Numbered from the stretch's first letter, positions 26,406 through 37,300 are shown. The stretch is DNA of 64,000 bases from Lysobacterales bacterium (GCA_016718605.1 JADKCY010000002.1:1800501-1864500); one strand, 5' to 3'. Made by a program: numbers and translations. Notes: generated by a model not told the origin, from the letters alone.

Positions 26406-27050
26406 GTGCCCCATCTACACGACTACCTTGCCGACTACCGACGCTTGGGCCTTGCCGCGGACTGCAGCTTGCCCGAACTGCAGCAGGCATGGCGTCGCGC
26501 AGTGGCTGAGAATCACCCGGATCGCGCACGGCAGGGTGCATCCAGCGAGGCGTTAGTGGAGGTGTCCCAGGCGTATCGCCGCTTGCGCCGCTTCGAGCGC
26601 CGCTATGGCCGACTGCCGGGACAAACGCCGGAGACCGCCGCCCGCGCGACGCGTTTGGACACGACGGCGGCGCGCAGGGCCGAGAATGCCCTGACGTCGT
26701 CACCGCGGTACGCCGTGGCACTATGTTGGGGCGCTGCCTTGCTTGGCGCACTGCTGCTTCTGCAATGGGCGGCATCGAATCGCGTACCCCGCTCGCTGGA
26801 GGCGCCGGTGCGGGTTGATCTGCCGAGTCAGACCCTCTCACCACGGGCGCCGGATCGTGTGATCCGGATCGGTGACACGGCGGCGGACGTCCATCGCGTG
26901 CTGGGAGAGCCGATCCTGCGTGAGGGCGACACCTGGGAGTACGGGCCGTCACATGTCCGCTTCGAACGTCAACGTGTGGTTGGCTGGTACAGCTCCCCGA
27001 TGGCACCGCTGCCGGTCGATTCAGGGTCAGCTCCCACCGCGACCCGCTGA
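26406..27050 (+). CDS. J-domain membrane protein with C-terminal SmpA/OmlA-like segment
   Basis: The N-terminal about 60 residues form a J-domain: DYRRLGLAADCSLPELQQAW, then AENHPDR with the HPD tripeptide, then VSQAYRRLRRFERRYG. A single membrane helix follows (YAVALCWGAALLGALLLLQW), and the C-terminus (IRIGDTAADVHRVLGEPILR, then YGPSHVRFERQRVVGWY) resembles the SmpA/BamE-like fold that often follows IGDT. It may stimulate DnaK at the membrane near the assembly machinery. The GTG at 26406 was chosen because the upstream GTG at 26367 lies in the CRP/Clp box; neither has a good ribosome-binding site. It is divergent from the export operon. Confidence 0.65.
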   Translation: MPHLHDYLADYRRLGLAADCSLPELQQAWRRAVAENHPDRARQGASSEALVEVSQAYRRLRRFERRYGRLPGQTPETAARATRLDTTAARRAENALTSSPRYAVALCWGAALLGALLLLQWAASNRVPRSLEAPVRVDLPSQTLSPRAPDRVIRIGDTAADVHRVLGEPILREGDTWEYGPSHVRFERQRVVGWYSSPMAPLPVDSGSAPTATR

Positions 27051-27104
27051 TCGGCAGGCAGCGTTGGCGAGCCGCTGGACTGGCGTTGACTGCGCGGCCG
27101 AGCA

Positions 27105-28511
27105 TCAGCGTGCGCCTTTGCCAAACACGACCACTTCCACGGTCTGCAGCAGGGTCAGCAGATCGAACATGAAACTATGGTTCTTGACGTAGTACAGGTC
27201 GAACTTGAGCTTTTCTTCCGCATCCTTGACTGATGCGCCATAGGCATATTTGAGCTGCGCCCAGCCTGTGATGCCCGGCTTCACCGCATGGCGCAAACCG
27301 TAGTAGGGAATCTCGCGCTCGAGTTGCTTGACGAACGTGGGGCGTTCGGGACGCGGACCGACGAAGCTCATGTCACCGCGTAACACGTTCCAGACTTGTG
27401 GCAGCTCGTCGATACGCAGTTTGCGGATGATCTTGCCAACCCGGGTGACGCGATCGTCGTCAGTGCTGGCCCAGCGCGCGACGCCATCTTTTTCCGCATC
27501 GATCCGCATGCTGCGGAACTTGATCACATTGAAGCTCCGCCCACCGAGTCCGACGCGCTCCTGACGGTAGAGGACGGGCGCGCGCAGTCCGGATTCGAGC
27601 AGGATCGCCATCGCGGTCAACAGCATGATCGGAGTGGCCAGAACCAGCAGACTGCCGGATGCCAGGATGTCAAAGATCCGCTTGGTGGTTGTTCGGAATG
27701 CGCCCGTATCAAAGCCTTCTGCAAACACCAGCCAAGAGGGATTTACGACTTCCAGTTGGATACGTCCGGTCTCGTTCTCGATGAAATTGCCGATGTCGTT
27801 GACGGTGACGCCGAGCATGCGACATTGCATCAACGCATCCATCGCCTCGCCGGCACGTGCGACGTCCATGGCGACCACGATCTCCTCCACCTCCAGATGG
27901 GTCACCAGTGCGACCAGACCGTCGGGCGTCTGCAACTGCAACTCCGCGGGAATGACCGAGGTGTCATCGCCGCAAGGCACGTAACCCACGACGCAAAAGG
28001 TATGTCGATCACTGACGCGGCGCATCCGTACGTGAATCTGCGCGGCGTGCTCACCGGTGCCGAGCACCAGCACTTTGCGTTGCAACAACTCCTCGCGCAG
28101 CGCACGCAACAGAATCGCCCGCGAGGTCAGGATGATTACCAATCCGATACCCAAAGCCAGGGCAAGCACACCTCGGCCGATCGTGCTGAGCGGCATGATG
28201 TACTGCGCCACGATCAACACCGCACCGCCAGCAATCGTCGCCGCGATCGCACGAACCGCGTGCCCGTTCAGTCCTTCGCGACTGTGCATCACATACATTC
28301 CGAACGCAGTCATCGCAACGACGAGCACGGAAGCAAACACCAACGCACGTTGCAAGACATCGCCAAAGGCGAGCGTAAGCAGTTGTTCATTGCCGAAGAA
28401 CCGGATCCAGGCGGCCAAATAGAAGGCCCCGACCAGCAGGGCATATTCGACTATCGCCAGGATGACCATCCATCGCCTTGCCGGATGCAAAGCATCACTC
28501 AACGAACGCAT
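27105..28511 (-). CDS. Undecaprenyl-phosphate sugar-1-phosphate transferase (initiating enzyme, bacterial sugar transferase family)
   Basis: The protein starts MRSLSDALHPARRWMVIL, with GAGG just upstream of the ATG at 28511. It has four or five N-terminal membrane helices, a central CoA-binding-like Rossmann segment (VLVLGTGEHAAQIH), one further helix and the C-terminal catalytic domain with VLYRQERVGLGGRSFNVIKF, KIIRKLRIDELPQVWNVL and GDMSFVGPRPERP. It would transfer the first sugar phosphate from a UDP-sugar to undecaprenyl phosphate, starting repeat-unit synthesis. It matches the sugar transferases of exosortase-A-type loci. It ends convergently with the J-domain gene and has a 10-bp inverted repeat in its leader. 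Confidence 0.92.
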   Translation of the reverse strand: MRSLSDALHPARRWMVILAIVEYALLVGAFYLAAWIRFFGNEQLLTLAFGDVLQRALVFASVLVVAMTAFGMYVMHSREGLNGHAVRAIAATIAGGAVLIVAQYIMPLSTIGRGVLALALGIGLVIILTSRAILLRALREELLQRKVLVLGTGEHAAQIHVRMRRVSDRHTFCVVGYVPCGDDTSVIPAELQLQTPDGLVALVTHLEVEEIVVAMDVARAGEAMDALMQCRMLGVTVNDIGNFIENETGRIQLEVVNPSWLVFAEGFDTGAFRTTTKRIFDILASGSLLVLATPIMLLTAMAILLESGLRAPVLYRQERVGLGGRSFNVIKFRSMRIDAEKDGVARWASTDDDRVTRVGKIIRKLRIDELPQVWNVLRGDMSFVGPRPERPTFVKQLEREIPYYGLRHAVKPGITGWAQLKYAYGASVKDAEEKLKFDLYYVKNHSFMFDLLTLLQTVEVVVFGKGAR

Positions 28512-28532
28512 AACTACCTCGAAGCACTTCCT

Positions 28533-28556
28533 CACAACGGTCGGCTGACCGTTGTG
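28533..28556 (-). promoter_or_regulatory. Inverted repeat in the leader of the sugar transferase gene
   Basis: CACAACGGTC and GACCGTTGTG are perfect 10-bp arms around GGCT, 22 bases upstream of the sugar transferase ATG on the minus strand. It could form a hairpin close to the ribosome-binding site (GAGG) or be a dimeric operator. Confidence 0.5.
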
Positions 28557-28800
28557 CACGCAGGGCGCATACCATACGGCCCTGCGCGAGAGTTTGGGCA
28601 CTTGCCAACTGCTATGCAGGTGAGCAATTGCTACGAATTGTCAATCGCGGTGTTTGCGATCGGACTCGCTGCACAATCGAACGAAGGTGCTGGAAACTGG
28701 CATGACAGCATGGGCTGCCGAATTGCGATCAATGAAGGCCGGTACTGGTCGACAGCGCAGCTTGGTTCGCCGTTTTGCGTCGCTTTTCGACGAAGTTTGC

Positions 28801-28851
28801 TGCATGTGGGCGCAGCGAGGTCGGCAATGATTGCCGGACCATCCACATGCA
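28801..28851 (+). promoter_or_regulatory. Imperfect 51-base inverted repeat upstream of the dehydrogenase gene
   Basis: Outer arms TGCATGTGG (28801-28809) and CCACATGCA (28843-28851) are perfect complements. Inner arms GGTCGGCAAT and ATTGCCGGACC pair with a single bulged G. It could fold as a two-part hairpin or bind a regulator, about 90 bases upstream of the dehydrogenase start. Confidence 0.45.
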
Positions 28852-28937
28852 GGACGGAAATCCAGCGCGCTGGCGGTGCGGCATGCGGCGCGGCAGTAGA
28901 TGTAAAGAATCGTCATACCTGAGCACCGGGAATCGTC

Positions 28938-30224
28938 ATGAGCATCAGCGTGGAATCAGAGAAGCTTCGTTTGGGCATCATCGGCTTGGGTTACGTGGGC
29001 CTTCCGCTGGCAGTGGAGTTTGGTCGTCACCTGCCGACACTGGGATTCGACATCAATGCGCAGCGAATTGCCGAGCTGCGTTCAGGCGTCGATCACACCT
29101 TGGAAGTTGAGCCGCAGGAGCTGCAGCGCGCGACCCACTTGAGCTACAGCGCCGAACGCGATGACCTGAATGCGTGCAACGTCTATATCGTCACGGTGCC
29201 GACGCCGATTGACGCCGCCAAGCGTCCCGACTTCACACCGTTGATCAGCGCCAGTCGAACGGTCGGACAGACCCTGCGTCGCGGCGATGTGGTCATCTTC
29301 GAGTCCACGGTGTACCCAGGTGCGACCGAAGAGGTTTGCGTACCGGTCATCGAGCGGGAATCCGGCTTGACCTACAACGTCGACTTCTACTGTGGCTACA
29401 GTCCCGAACGCATTAACCCGGGCGACAAGGCCCATCGCTTGCCAGACATCGTCAAGGTAACCTCTGGTTCAACGCCGGCCATTGCCGAGTTTGTTGACGC
29501 ACTGTATCGCCGCATCATTCGCGCAGGCACGCACAAGGCCTCCAGTATCCGCGTGGCCGAAGCGGCCAAGGTGATCGAGAACACCCAGCGGGATTTGAAT
29601 ATCGCCTTGATCAATGAGTTGGCGCAGATCTTTTCAAAGCTGGGCATCGATACGCTGGAAGTGCTCGAAGCGGCAGGTACCAAATGGAATTTCCTGCCCT
29701 TCCGGCCGGGGCTGGTCGGCGGGCACTGCATTGGTGTGGATCCCTACTACCTGACCCACAAGGCGCAGGAGATCGGCTATCAGCCCGAGGTCATTCTGGC
29801 TGGGCGGCGCATCAATGACGGCATGGGTGAGCATGTCGCCAACCGGGTCGTTCGGCTGATGACCCGCAAGCGGATCAATGTGGTGGACGCGCGGGTGCTG
29901 ATTTTGGGCTTGGCATTCAAAGAGAACTGTCCGGACCTGCGGAATACCCGTGTCGTCGATGTCATTGCCGAGTTGCGCGCCTATGGGTTGGCCGTCGATG
30001 TGCATGATCCTTGGGTCAGCGCTGATGAGGCGCGCGCCGAATACGGATTGAATCTGATCGCGGCGCCTGCCAACGGTGCCTACGACGCTATCGTGCTCTG
30101 CGTGGCACATCGGGAGTTCATGGCCCATGGCGCGGTCGCGTTGCGCGCCTATGGAAAGCCGGGCGCTGTGCTGTTCGACGTCAAGAGCATGCTGCCGCGC
30201 GATGGCGTCGATGAACGGCTGTGA
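28938..30224 (+). CDS. Nucleotide-sugar dehydrogenase, TviB/WbpA type (UDP-HexNAc 6-dehydrogenase)
   Basis: The protein has an N-terminal NAD-binding motif GIIGLGYVGLPLAVEFG, the conserved segment IENTQRDLNIALINELAQ, the catalytic-cysteine motif GLVGGHCIGVDPYYL and a C-terminal UDP-binding domain (LGLAFKENCPDLRNTRVVDV). At 428 residues it matches TviB/VipA-type enzymes that oxidise UDP-GlcNAc or UDP-GalNAc to the uronic acid, rather than UDP-glucose dehydrogenase. A GGGAA lies before the ATG. With the following epimerase it would supply a HexNAcA or uronate precursor. Confidence 0.88.
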   Translation: MSISVESEKLRLGIIGLGYVGLPLAVEFGRHLPTLGFDINAQRIAELRSGVDHTLEVEPQELQRATHLSYSAERDDLNACNVYIVTVPTPIDAAKRPDFTPLISASRTVGQTLRRGDVVIFESTVYPGATEEVCVPVIERESGLTYNVDFYCGYSPERINPGDKAHRLPDIVKVTSGSTPAIAEFVDALYRRIIRAGTHKASSIRVAEAAKVIENTQRDLNIALINELAQIFSKLGIDTLEVLEAAGTKWNFLPFRPGLVGGHCIGVDPYYLTHKAQEIGYQPEVILAGRRINDGMGEHVANRVVRLMTRKRINVVDARVLILGLAFKENCPDLRNTRVVDVIAELRAYGLAVDVHDPWVSADEARAEYGLNLIAAPANGAYDAIVLCVAHREFMAHGAVALRAYGKPGAVLFDVKSMLPRDGVDERL

Positions 30225-30230
30225 TTGATT

Positions 30231-30270
30231 TGTGACACGGTTCACATTGTGTGGCCGCACTTGTTAAGCT
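30231..30270 (+). promoter_or_regulatory. CRP/Clp-type box and -10-like element upstream of the epimerase/megasynthase genes
   Basis: TGTGA-CACGGT-TCACA at 30231-30246 matches TGTGA-N6-TCACA at all ten defined positions. A -10-like TAAGCT begins at 30265, 26.5 bases from the box centre, the same spacing as in the export-operon promoter. It lies 74 bases upstream of the epimerase ATG, so the plus-strand genes from 30320 onward can be transcribed separately from the dehydrogenase gene. Confidence 0.72.
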
Positions 30271-30319
30271 GTTCTGCCGCGGATTCGAGCCGCGCTGGGC
30301 TCAAACTCTGGAGTAATGG

Positions 30320-31327
30320 ATGCGTGTCCTGATTACCGGTGCCGCCGGTTTTATTGGTTCTACCTTGGCGCATCGGCTGCTGGATCGTGGCGATGTGGTA
30401 TTGGGTTACGACAACCTCAACGACTACTACGACGTGCGTCTGAAGGAAGCCCGTTTGGCGCGACTCAGCGTGCGCGAGCGTTTCGACTTCGTGCAGGCCA
30501 GTCTGGAAGATCGCCCGGCCCTGGAAGCCGCCTTCGCGGCCTTCAACCCAGAGCGTGTGGTAAACCTTGCCGCGCAGGCAGGCGTGCGCTACTCGCTGGA
30601 AAATCCGCGCGCCTACATCGATGCCAATATCGTCGGTTTCTTGAATGTTCTCGAATGCTGCCGTCATCGTGGCGTTGAGCATCTGGTCTACGCCAGTTCC
30701 AGTTCGGTCTATGGCGCCAACCGCAAGCTACCGTTTGCGGTGGAGGACAGCGTGGATCACCCGGTGAGCCTGTATGCGGCCAGCAAAAAAGCCAACGAAT
30801 TGATGGCGCATACCTACAGTCATTTGTTCGGCTTGCCGACCACGGGTCTGCGGTTTTTCACTGTCTATGGGCCTTGGGGTCGTCCGGACATGGCGCTGTT
30901 CCTGTTCACCCGCAAGATTCTTGCCGGTGAGCCCATCGACGTTTTCAACTACGGCAAGCACACCCGCGATTTCACCTATATCGATGACATCGTCGAAGGC
31001 GTCATCCGCACGCTGGATCGCGTGCCCGGACCCGATCCGAATTTCGATCCGCTCATGCCCACTCCGGCCAGCAGTCTGGCGCCGTATCGCGTCTACAACA
31101 TTGGCAATCATCAACCCGTGCAACTCGGGCGCTACATCGAACTGATTGAACAGGCACTCGGTAAGTCCGCCATCAAGAACTTGCTGCCCTTGCAGCCCGG
31201 CGATGTGCCAGATACCGCCGCCGACGTCAGCGCCCTGATGCGCGACACCGGTTACCAGCCGAGCACTTCAGTCGATGTCGGTGTCGAGCGGTTTGTGCGC
31301 TGGTACCGCGAGTTTTACCAAGTCTGA
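30320..31327 (+). CDS. NAD-dependent UDP-uronate 4-epimerase (CapI/WbpP-like)
   Basis: A short-chain dehydrogenase/reductase fold starts with VLITGAAGFIGSTLAHRLL. The active-site segment has ASSSSVYG and the YxxxK motif in SLYAASKKANELMAHTYSH. The segment NDYYDVRLKEARL is typical of UDP-glucuronate 4-epimerases. It would invert C4 of the uronate made by the upstream dehydrogenase, giving galacto-configured precursor. TviC/WbpP, which act on HexNAcA, is the closest alternative. A GGAG lies close upstream of the ATG. The stop is 41 bases before the megasynthase start, consistent with one operon. Confidence 0.87.
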   Translation: MRVLITGAAGFIGSTLAHRLLDRGDVVLGYDNLNDYYDVRLKEARLARLSVRERFDFVQASLEDRPALEAAFAAFNPERVVNLAAQAGVRYSLENPRAYIDANIVGFLNVLECCRHRGVEHLVYASSSSVYGANRKLPFAVEDSVDHPVSLYAASKKANELMAHTYSHLFGLPTTGLRFFTVYGPWGRPDMALFLFTRKILAGEPIDVFNYGKHTRDFTYIDDIVEGVIRTLDRVPGPDPNFDPLMPTPASSLAPYRVYNIGNHQPVQLGRYIELIEQALGKSAIKNLLPLQPGDVPDTAADVSALMRDTGYQPSTSVDVGVERFVRWYREFYQV

Positions 31328-31367
31328 TGATGGGGTCAGCGCGACACGGTTTGGTCGAGGTCAGGGC

Positions 31368-34300
31368 ATGAGCGAGTGGCCCGTTCCAACTCGTGTGCGT
31401 GCATTCAATGCGAGCGCCCAGGATTTCGACTTGTCGCGATCACTCGCAGCGTGTCTGGGGCAGGCACTGACGTATCACGCAGCGCGGCTTGCCGTGCAGT
31501 TCGACGACCGCCAACTCAGCTATGCCGACTTGGCGCAGCAGGCATGGGCGCTGGCGCAGCACTTACGCGCGGCAGGATTGGGGCCGGGTGATCGGGTCGC
31601 CGTCTGCATGCCGCGCAGTCCGGAGCTGGTGGTGGCCTTGGTCGGCACACTGTTGTCGGGTGCTGCCTACGTTCCACTCGACCCGGACTATCCCGAAGCG
31701 CGCCTGATACAGATGTGGCAAGACGCGGACGCCAAGTGCTTGTTGATTGCCAAGGCGGCAGCACAGGACTGGCCGCCGACATCATCGGATTTGCCTGTCC
31801 TGCGACTCGACAGCATGGCGCTGATGGCGACACCGGTGACGGCGTTTGAGTGCGACGCACGACCCGACGATGCCGCCTACATGATCTTCACCTCGGGCTC
31901 GACCGGTCGACCCAAGGGCGCGCTCAACAGTCATCGCGGCATCCTCAACCGATTGCTTTGGATGCAGGCGCAGTACCAGCTGCTGCCGGGCGAGCGGGTG
32001 CTACAGAAAACACCCTACAGTTTTGATGTGTCGGTCTGGGAGTTCTTCTGGCCGCTGTTGCAGGGCGCTTGCATTGTGTTGGCCAAACCCGGCGGTCACC
32101 GCGATCCGCGCTATCTGGCACACCTGATCCAGCGCGAGAACGTCGACGTGCTGCACTTCGTGCCCTCGATGCTCGCGCATTTTCTCGACGAGCCGCAGGC
32201 CGCCGCGTGCGTTGGCGTCCGCCAGGTCATCTGCTCGGGCGAGGCGCTACCCGCCGAACTGGTGCGTCGCTTCTTTCACGTGTTGCCCTCGGTTGCCCTC
32301 GACAATCTGTACGGACCGACCGAGGCCGCCGTCGATGTGAGCTGGTGGCCCTGCCACGCGGGGCAAACCGACAGCAGCGTGCCTATCGGTTTTCCCGTCG
32401 CCAATACCCAGCTCTACGTGCGGGATGCGCAAGGGCAAGCCCTCGATGTCGGTGAGGTGGGTGAGCTCTACATCGGCGGCGTGCAGGTCGGTCTGGGGTA
32501 TCTCGGTCGCGACGAAGAAACCCGCGAGCGGTTTATCGATGACCCTTTCCAACCTGGCGGAATGCTATACCGCACCGGTGACCTGGCGCGTTGGCGCGAG
32601 GATGGTGCGCTCGACTATCTCGGGCGCAGTGATCAGCAGATCAAACTCAAAGGCAACCGCATCGAGCTGGGCGAGATCGAAGCGCAGTTGCTGTGCTTGC
32701 CGGAGGTGAGGCATGCCGCTGTGTTGGTGCAGAACAGTGGTCAGGCGGATGCCCACCTGCTGGCGGTGCTGTCGCCGCCCAGTGCGATCGGTTTGGCCGA
32801 GCTACGCTCGGTGCTGGCGCGAACGCTGCCGGAGGTCATGCTGCCGGAGGCCCTGCAGTTCTGCGACACGATGCCCTTGCTGCCAAACGGCAAGCTGGAC
32901 CGCCACAGCCTTGCAAGGCAAATGGGTACGCTCCCTTCCGGAGAAGCGCCGGCTCAAGCCGATGGCGACCTGCTCAGCTTCTGGCGCAAGGCGCTAGGGC
33001 AGCCCGATCTGGGCGTCGACAGTCATCTGTTTGATGCCGGCGCCACGTCGCTGATGGTGCTGCGCTTTCTGGCCCATGTGCGGCGGCAGGGCGAACAGCG
33101 ATTGAGTGTGGCCGACGTCTATGACCAGCCCACTCTGCGCGCCTTGCAATTGCATCTGACGCAACAGACTGTCCGCGTGCAGGCGCCAGAGACGGCGCCC
33201 GAGTCCAGAGCAGGGAATCGCGCCGTTGCCATCGTCGGCATGGCGGCGATGACGCCAGGTGCTGAGGATCTGGATGCATTCTGGCAATTGTTGCTCGATG
33301 GGCGGGATGCAATCACTCATTTCGCCATCGACGAACTCGACCCGCGAGTGCCGCGTGAGTTGGCTGGCCGCGAAACGTATGTGCGAGCACGCGGTGTGCT
33401 GGCGCATGCCGACGCGTTCGATGCGTCGTTCTTCGGTATTCCGGCCCACGAAGCGCGCTTGATCGATCCGCAACAGCGCGTGTTGTTGCAGCAAGCCTGG
33501 TTGGCACTGGAGCACGCCGGCATCGACCCGGCCCGCAGCGGCGACATCGGCGTGTTCGCGGGTGTCGGGCACAACACCTGGTGGCCGATGCTGCTGGCGG
33601 ATGCGCCCGAGCGTGTGCGCGGCGCGGGCGAATTCGCCACGATGGTGGCCAACGACAAGGACTATGTCGCCACGCGCATCGCGCATCGGCTCAATCTGCA
33701 CGGCCCGGCGATCAGCCTGCACACCGCCTGCTCGACCAGTCTGGTCGCCGTTGCGCAGGCGGTGGCGGCCTTGCGCGCGGGACAGTGCGAGATAGCGCTC
33801 GCGGGTGGCGCCTCGATTCACGTGCCTCAGGCGTCTGGCTATCTGCAGGTCGATGGTGGGATGGAATCTGCCGATGGGCGTTGCCGCCCCTTTGATGCCG
33901 AGGCCAACGGCACGGTGTTCTCGAATGGCGCGGCGATGCTGGTGCTGAAGCCGCTAGCGCAAGCCGAGGCAGACGGCGACACGGTCTATGCGGTCATCGA
34001 AGGCATCGGCCTCAACAACGATGGTGGCGAAAAGGCCAGCTTTACCGCGCCCAGTCTGCGTGGCCAGCTTGATTGCCTGCAGCGGGCATTGCGCGACGCC
34101 GGAGTCGATGGCGGCAGCGTCGGCTACATCGAGGCGCACGGCACGGGCACTGCACTTGGTGATCCGATTGAAGTCGGCGCGCTGGCGCGTGCCTATTCCG
34201 CTGACGGGCGTCGTCTGCAGCGCTGCGTGCTGGGCTCGGCGAAGTCGAACATCGGCCATACCGTCGCGGCGGCCGGGGCATTGGGCCTGATCAAAGCCGC

Positions 34301-37300
34301 ACTGTGTCTGCATCACCAGCGCATTCCTGGGACTGCGCATTACCGTTCGCCAAATCCGCAACTGGATTTGCCCAACACGCCGTTCGCAATTCATGCCGAG
34401 GCCATTGATTGGCCACGCACAGAAGCGCCACGCCGGGCAGCGGTCAGCTCTTTTGGTGTCGGTGGCACCAATGCCCACGTGGTGCTGCGCGAAGCGCCGC
34501 CGCCGCGCGCGGCAAGTGTGTCCGCCGACGCATTGCAATTGTTGCCGTTGTCGGCGCGCAGCGCGGACGCCCTGCAAGCGCGTGCCGGCGATCTGGCGCG
34601 TTATCTCGGCACACACGACGTGGCGTTGAGCGAGGTGGCGACAACGCTGATGCGCGGCCGGCAGGCCATGCCCTTGCGCCACAGTCTGGTGGTTGGCAGC
34701 GTCGAAGATGCCATCCAGCAACTCCAGAGCGGTGTCACAGCGCACCCGCTGCATGCAGCATCCGCGCCGCGTGCAGTCTGGTTGTTTCCCGGCCAGGGTG
34801 CCCAGCATCCGGGCATGTCGGCCGCACTGTACGCGGCGTTTCCAGCGTTCGCGGAAGCGTTGGAAGAGGTGATGCAAGCGGTTCTGGCGCATCGCGCCGC
34901 AGACGCTGAGTCACAGGTCGCGTTGCGGGACCTCCTGCTGTCGCCGCTCGCCAGCGCCGCGCAGATGGCCGACACACGGCAGGCGCAACCCGCGCTGTTT
35001 TGTCACGCGTGGGCGATGGCGACCTGGTTGCGCAGTCTCGGTCTACAACCGGATGCGGTGATCGGACACAGCGTGGGCGAGTTGGCCGCCGCCAGCGTCG
35101 CGGGCCATCTCCGTTTGCAGGACGCCGCACGACTGGTCTGTGTGCGTGCGGAAGCGATGGCAGCTCAGCCGCGCGGTGCGATGCTGGCCGTGCGGTGCGA
35201 TGCCAGCACGCTGGCTGCGCAACTGCCAGCGGGGGTCGAGATTGCCGGCATCAATGCGCCACAGTTGACGGTGGTGGCTGGGCCGGCGGCGACCATCGAC
35301 GTCTGGGCAGATGACTTGGCCGAGTCCGGCATGCAGGTCACGCGGTTGCAGGTCTCGCATGCCTTTCACAGCGCGGCAATGGTGGGTGCGATGCCCGACT
35401 TGCGCGCGGCGTGTATCGGCTTGGAGACCCAACCCAGCGCCACGCCACTATGGTCGTGTCGCAGCGGCGCGCGTTGGCCACCGGGGCAGGCCGGTGACCC
35501 GGACTACTGGACCGCGCAGATGCGCGAAGCGGTGCGGTTTTCGCCGGCCGTGCAGGGCGTGCTCGCGGAGGCCGCAGCACAGGGCGAGGATTGCGTCTTC
35601 GTCGACCTCGGACCAGGGCAACAACTTGCGGCATTGCTACGGCAGCACCGCGATACTCGGGGCCAGATGCCGCGTGTCGCGACACTCTGTGGTCCGGCGC
35701 ATGCGCCCGCTGAGGGTGTACGCCACGCTTTGCAGGGTCTTGGCCAGCTTTGGTGCCATGGTCTAGCCGTGCGCTGGCCGATGCCGCGCGGACAGGCGCG
35801 TGCCACCTTGCCCGGCTACGCGTTTGAAGCGCAACGCATCGAGCTGCCGGCGCCGCGCTCCGCTGCAGCCCAGACCGAGCCCATGCCTGCACGCGATCCA
35901 CGACCGGCCGCGCACGCATTGCAACATCAGGAGAATGACGTGAACCCCACACCGGACCGTATGCCCGTGCTGCAGGCCGAATTGCGCCGGGTGCTGGCGG
36001 CCGTGGCGGGATTGAGCAGCGAGGAACTCGATCCGCGTGCGCCACTGCTGGCGCAAGGTCTGGATTCGCTCAGCCTCACTCAGGCCACACTGGAAATCGA
36101 ACGCGTGTTCGGCGAAAAGCTGCGCTTTCGGCGTTTGCTGGAAGATCTCGACAGCGTTGAGAAGTTGGCGCTGCACTTGCACGCGGTGCTACCTGCGGAG
36201 CGCTTCATGCCAGCCGCAGCGCGGGTCGGACCGAGCGCTGTGCAGGCATTCGCCGGTGCCAGCATCGCGGCAGGTGAGTGGCTGCCACCCGGCGCGTTGG
36301 CAAGTCCGGCCCAGGCTGCCGATGTGCTTGGCCTGATTCAACAACAGATGGCCTTGATGCAGCAGCAATTGACGGTACTGGCGGCATCGGGTCTCGGCCA
36401 TGCAAGTGTTCCCTCGCCGATGCCGATGCCGATGCCGCGAGCCGCCGTCCTCGCAGTGTCGCCCGAGGCAAAAGCCGATCTGGTCGCGCAGCCGTTCGGA
36501 GCTTCACCGCGCATCGCGGTCAAACCGACCCAGATCTTGACGGACACCCAGCGCGCCTGGCTGGATGATTTCACCGCACGCTATCTGGCGCGCAGTGGTG
36601 GCTCGCGTGAGTTCAGCCAGCGGCATCGCGCCCGCATGGCCGATCCGCGTGTGGTGACGGGCTTCAATCCGTTGTGGAAGGACCTCGTCTATCCGCTCGT
36701 GGTGGATCGCTCGCAGGGCAGCCGACTGTGGGACATCGACGGCAACGAATACATCGATTTGCTGTCCTGTTTCGGCGCCAATCTGCTCGGCTATCAGCCG
36801 CCGACGGTGATCGCCGCGATGCAGGACCAACTGACGCGTGGCATCGAGGTCGGTCCGCAACACCCGCTCAGCGCAGACGTCGCGGAACTGATCGCCGAAT
36901 TCTCCGGGCACGAGCGTGTTGGCTTCTGCAACACCGGTTCCGAAGCGGTGATGGGCGCGATGCGGGTAGCGCGCACGGTGACTGGCCGCAAGACGATTGC
37001 CATCTTCACCCACAGCTATCACGGCATCTTCGACGAGGTGCTGGTGCGCGGCACCAAGCAGCTGCGCTCGCTGGCCGCCGCGCCGGGCATTCTCGCCAAT
37101 GCGGTGGAAAACGTGCTGGTGCTGGATTACGCCAGCGATGAGGCCTTACGTGTGCTGCGTGAGCGCGCTGGCGAGCTGGCCGCGATCATGATCGAACCGG
37201 TGCAGAATCGCTTCCCGACCCTGCAGCCGCACGCCTTCGTGCAGTCGCTGCGCGAGATTGCCGACCAGTACGGCTGCGCGCTGATCTTCGATGAAGTGGT

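Larger units (their letters stand above)
28512..28937. other. Divergent intergenic region between sugar transferase and nucleotide-sugar dehydrogenase genes
   Basis: About 425 bases without a convincing gene. It contains two inverted repeats (28533-28556 and 28801-28851) annotated separately and is less GC-rich than its surroundings in the middle (28600-28800). I found no CRP/Clp box or sigma-54 promoter in it. Confidence 0.5.

Noticed and set aside
28512..28937. Sigma-54 (-24/-12) promoter for the sugar transferase or dehydrogenase genes
   Set aside because: GG and GC pairs occur but never with the required 10-base spacing.
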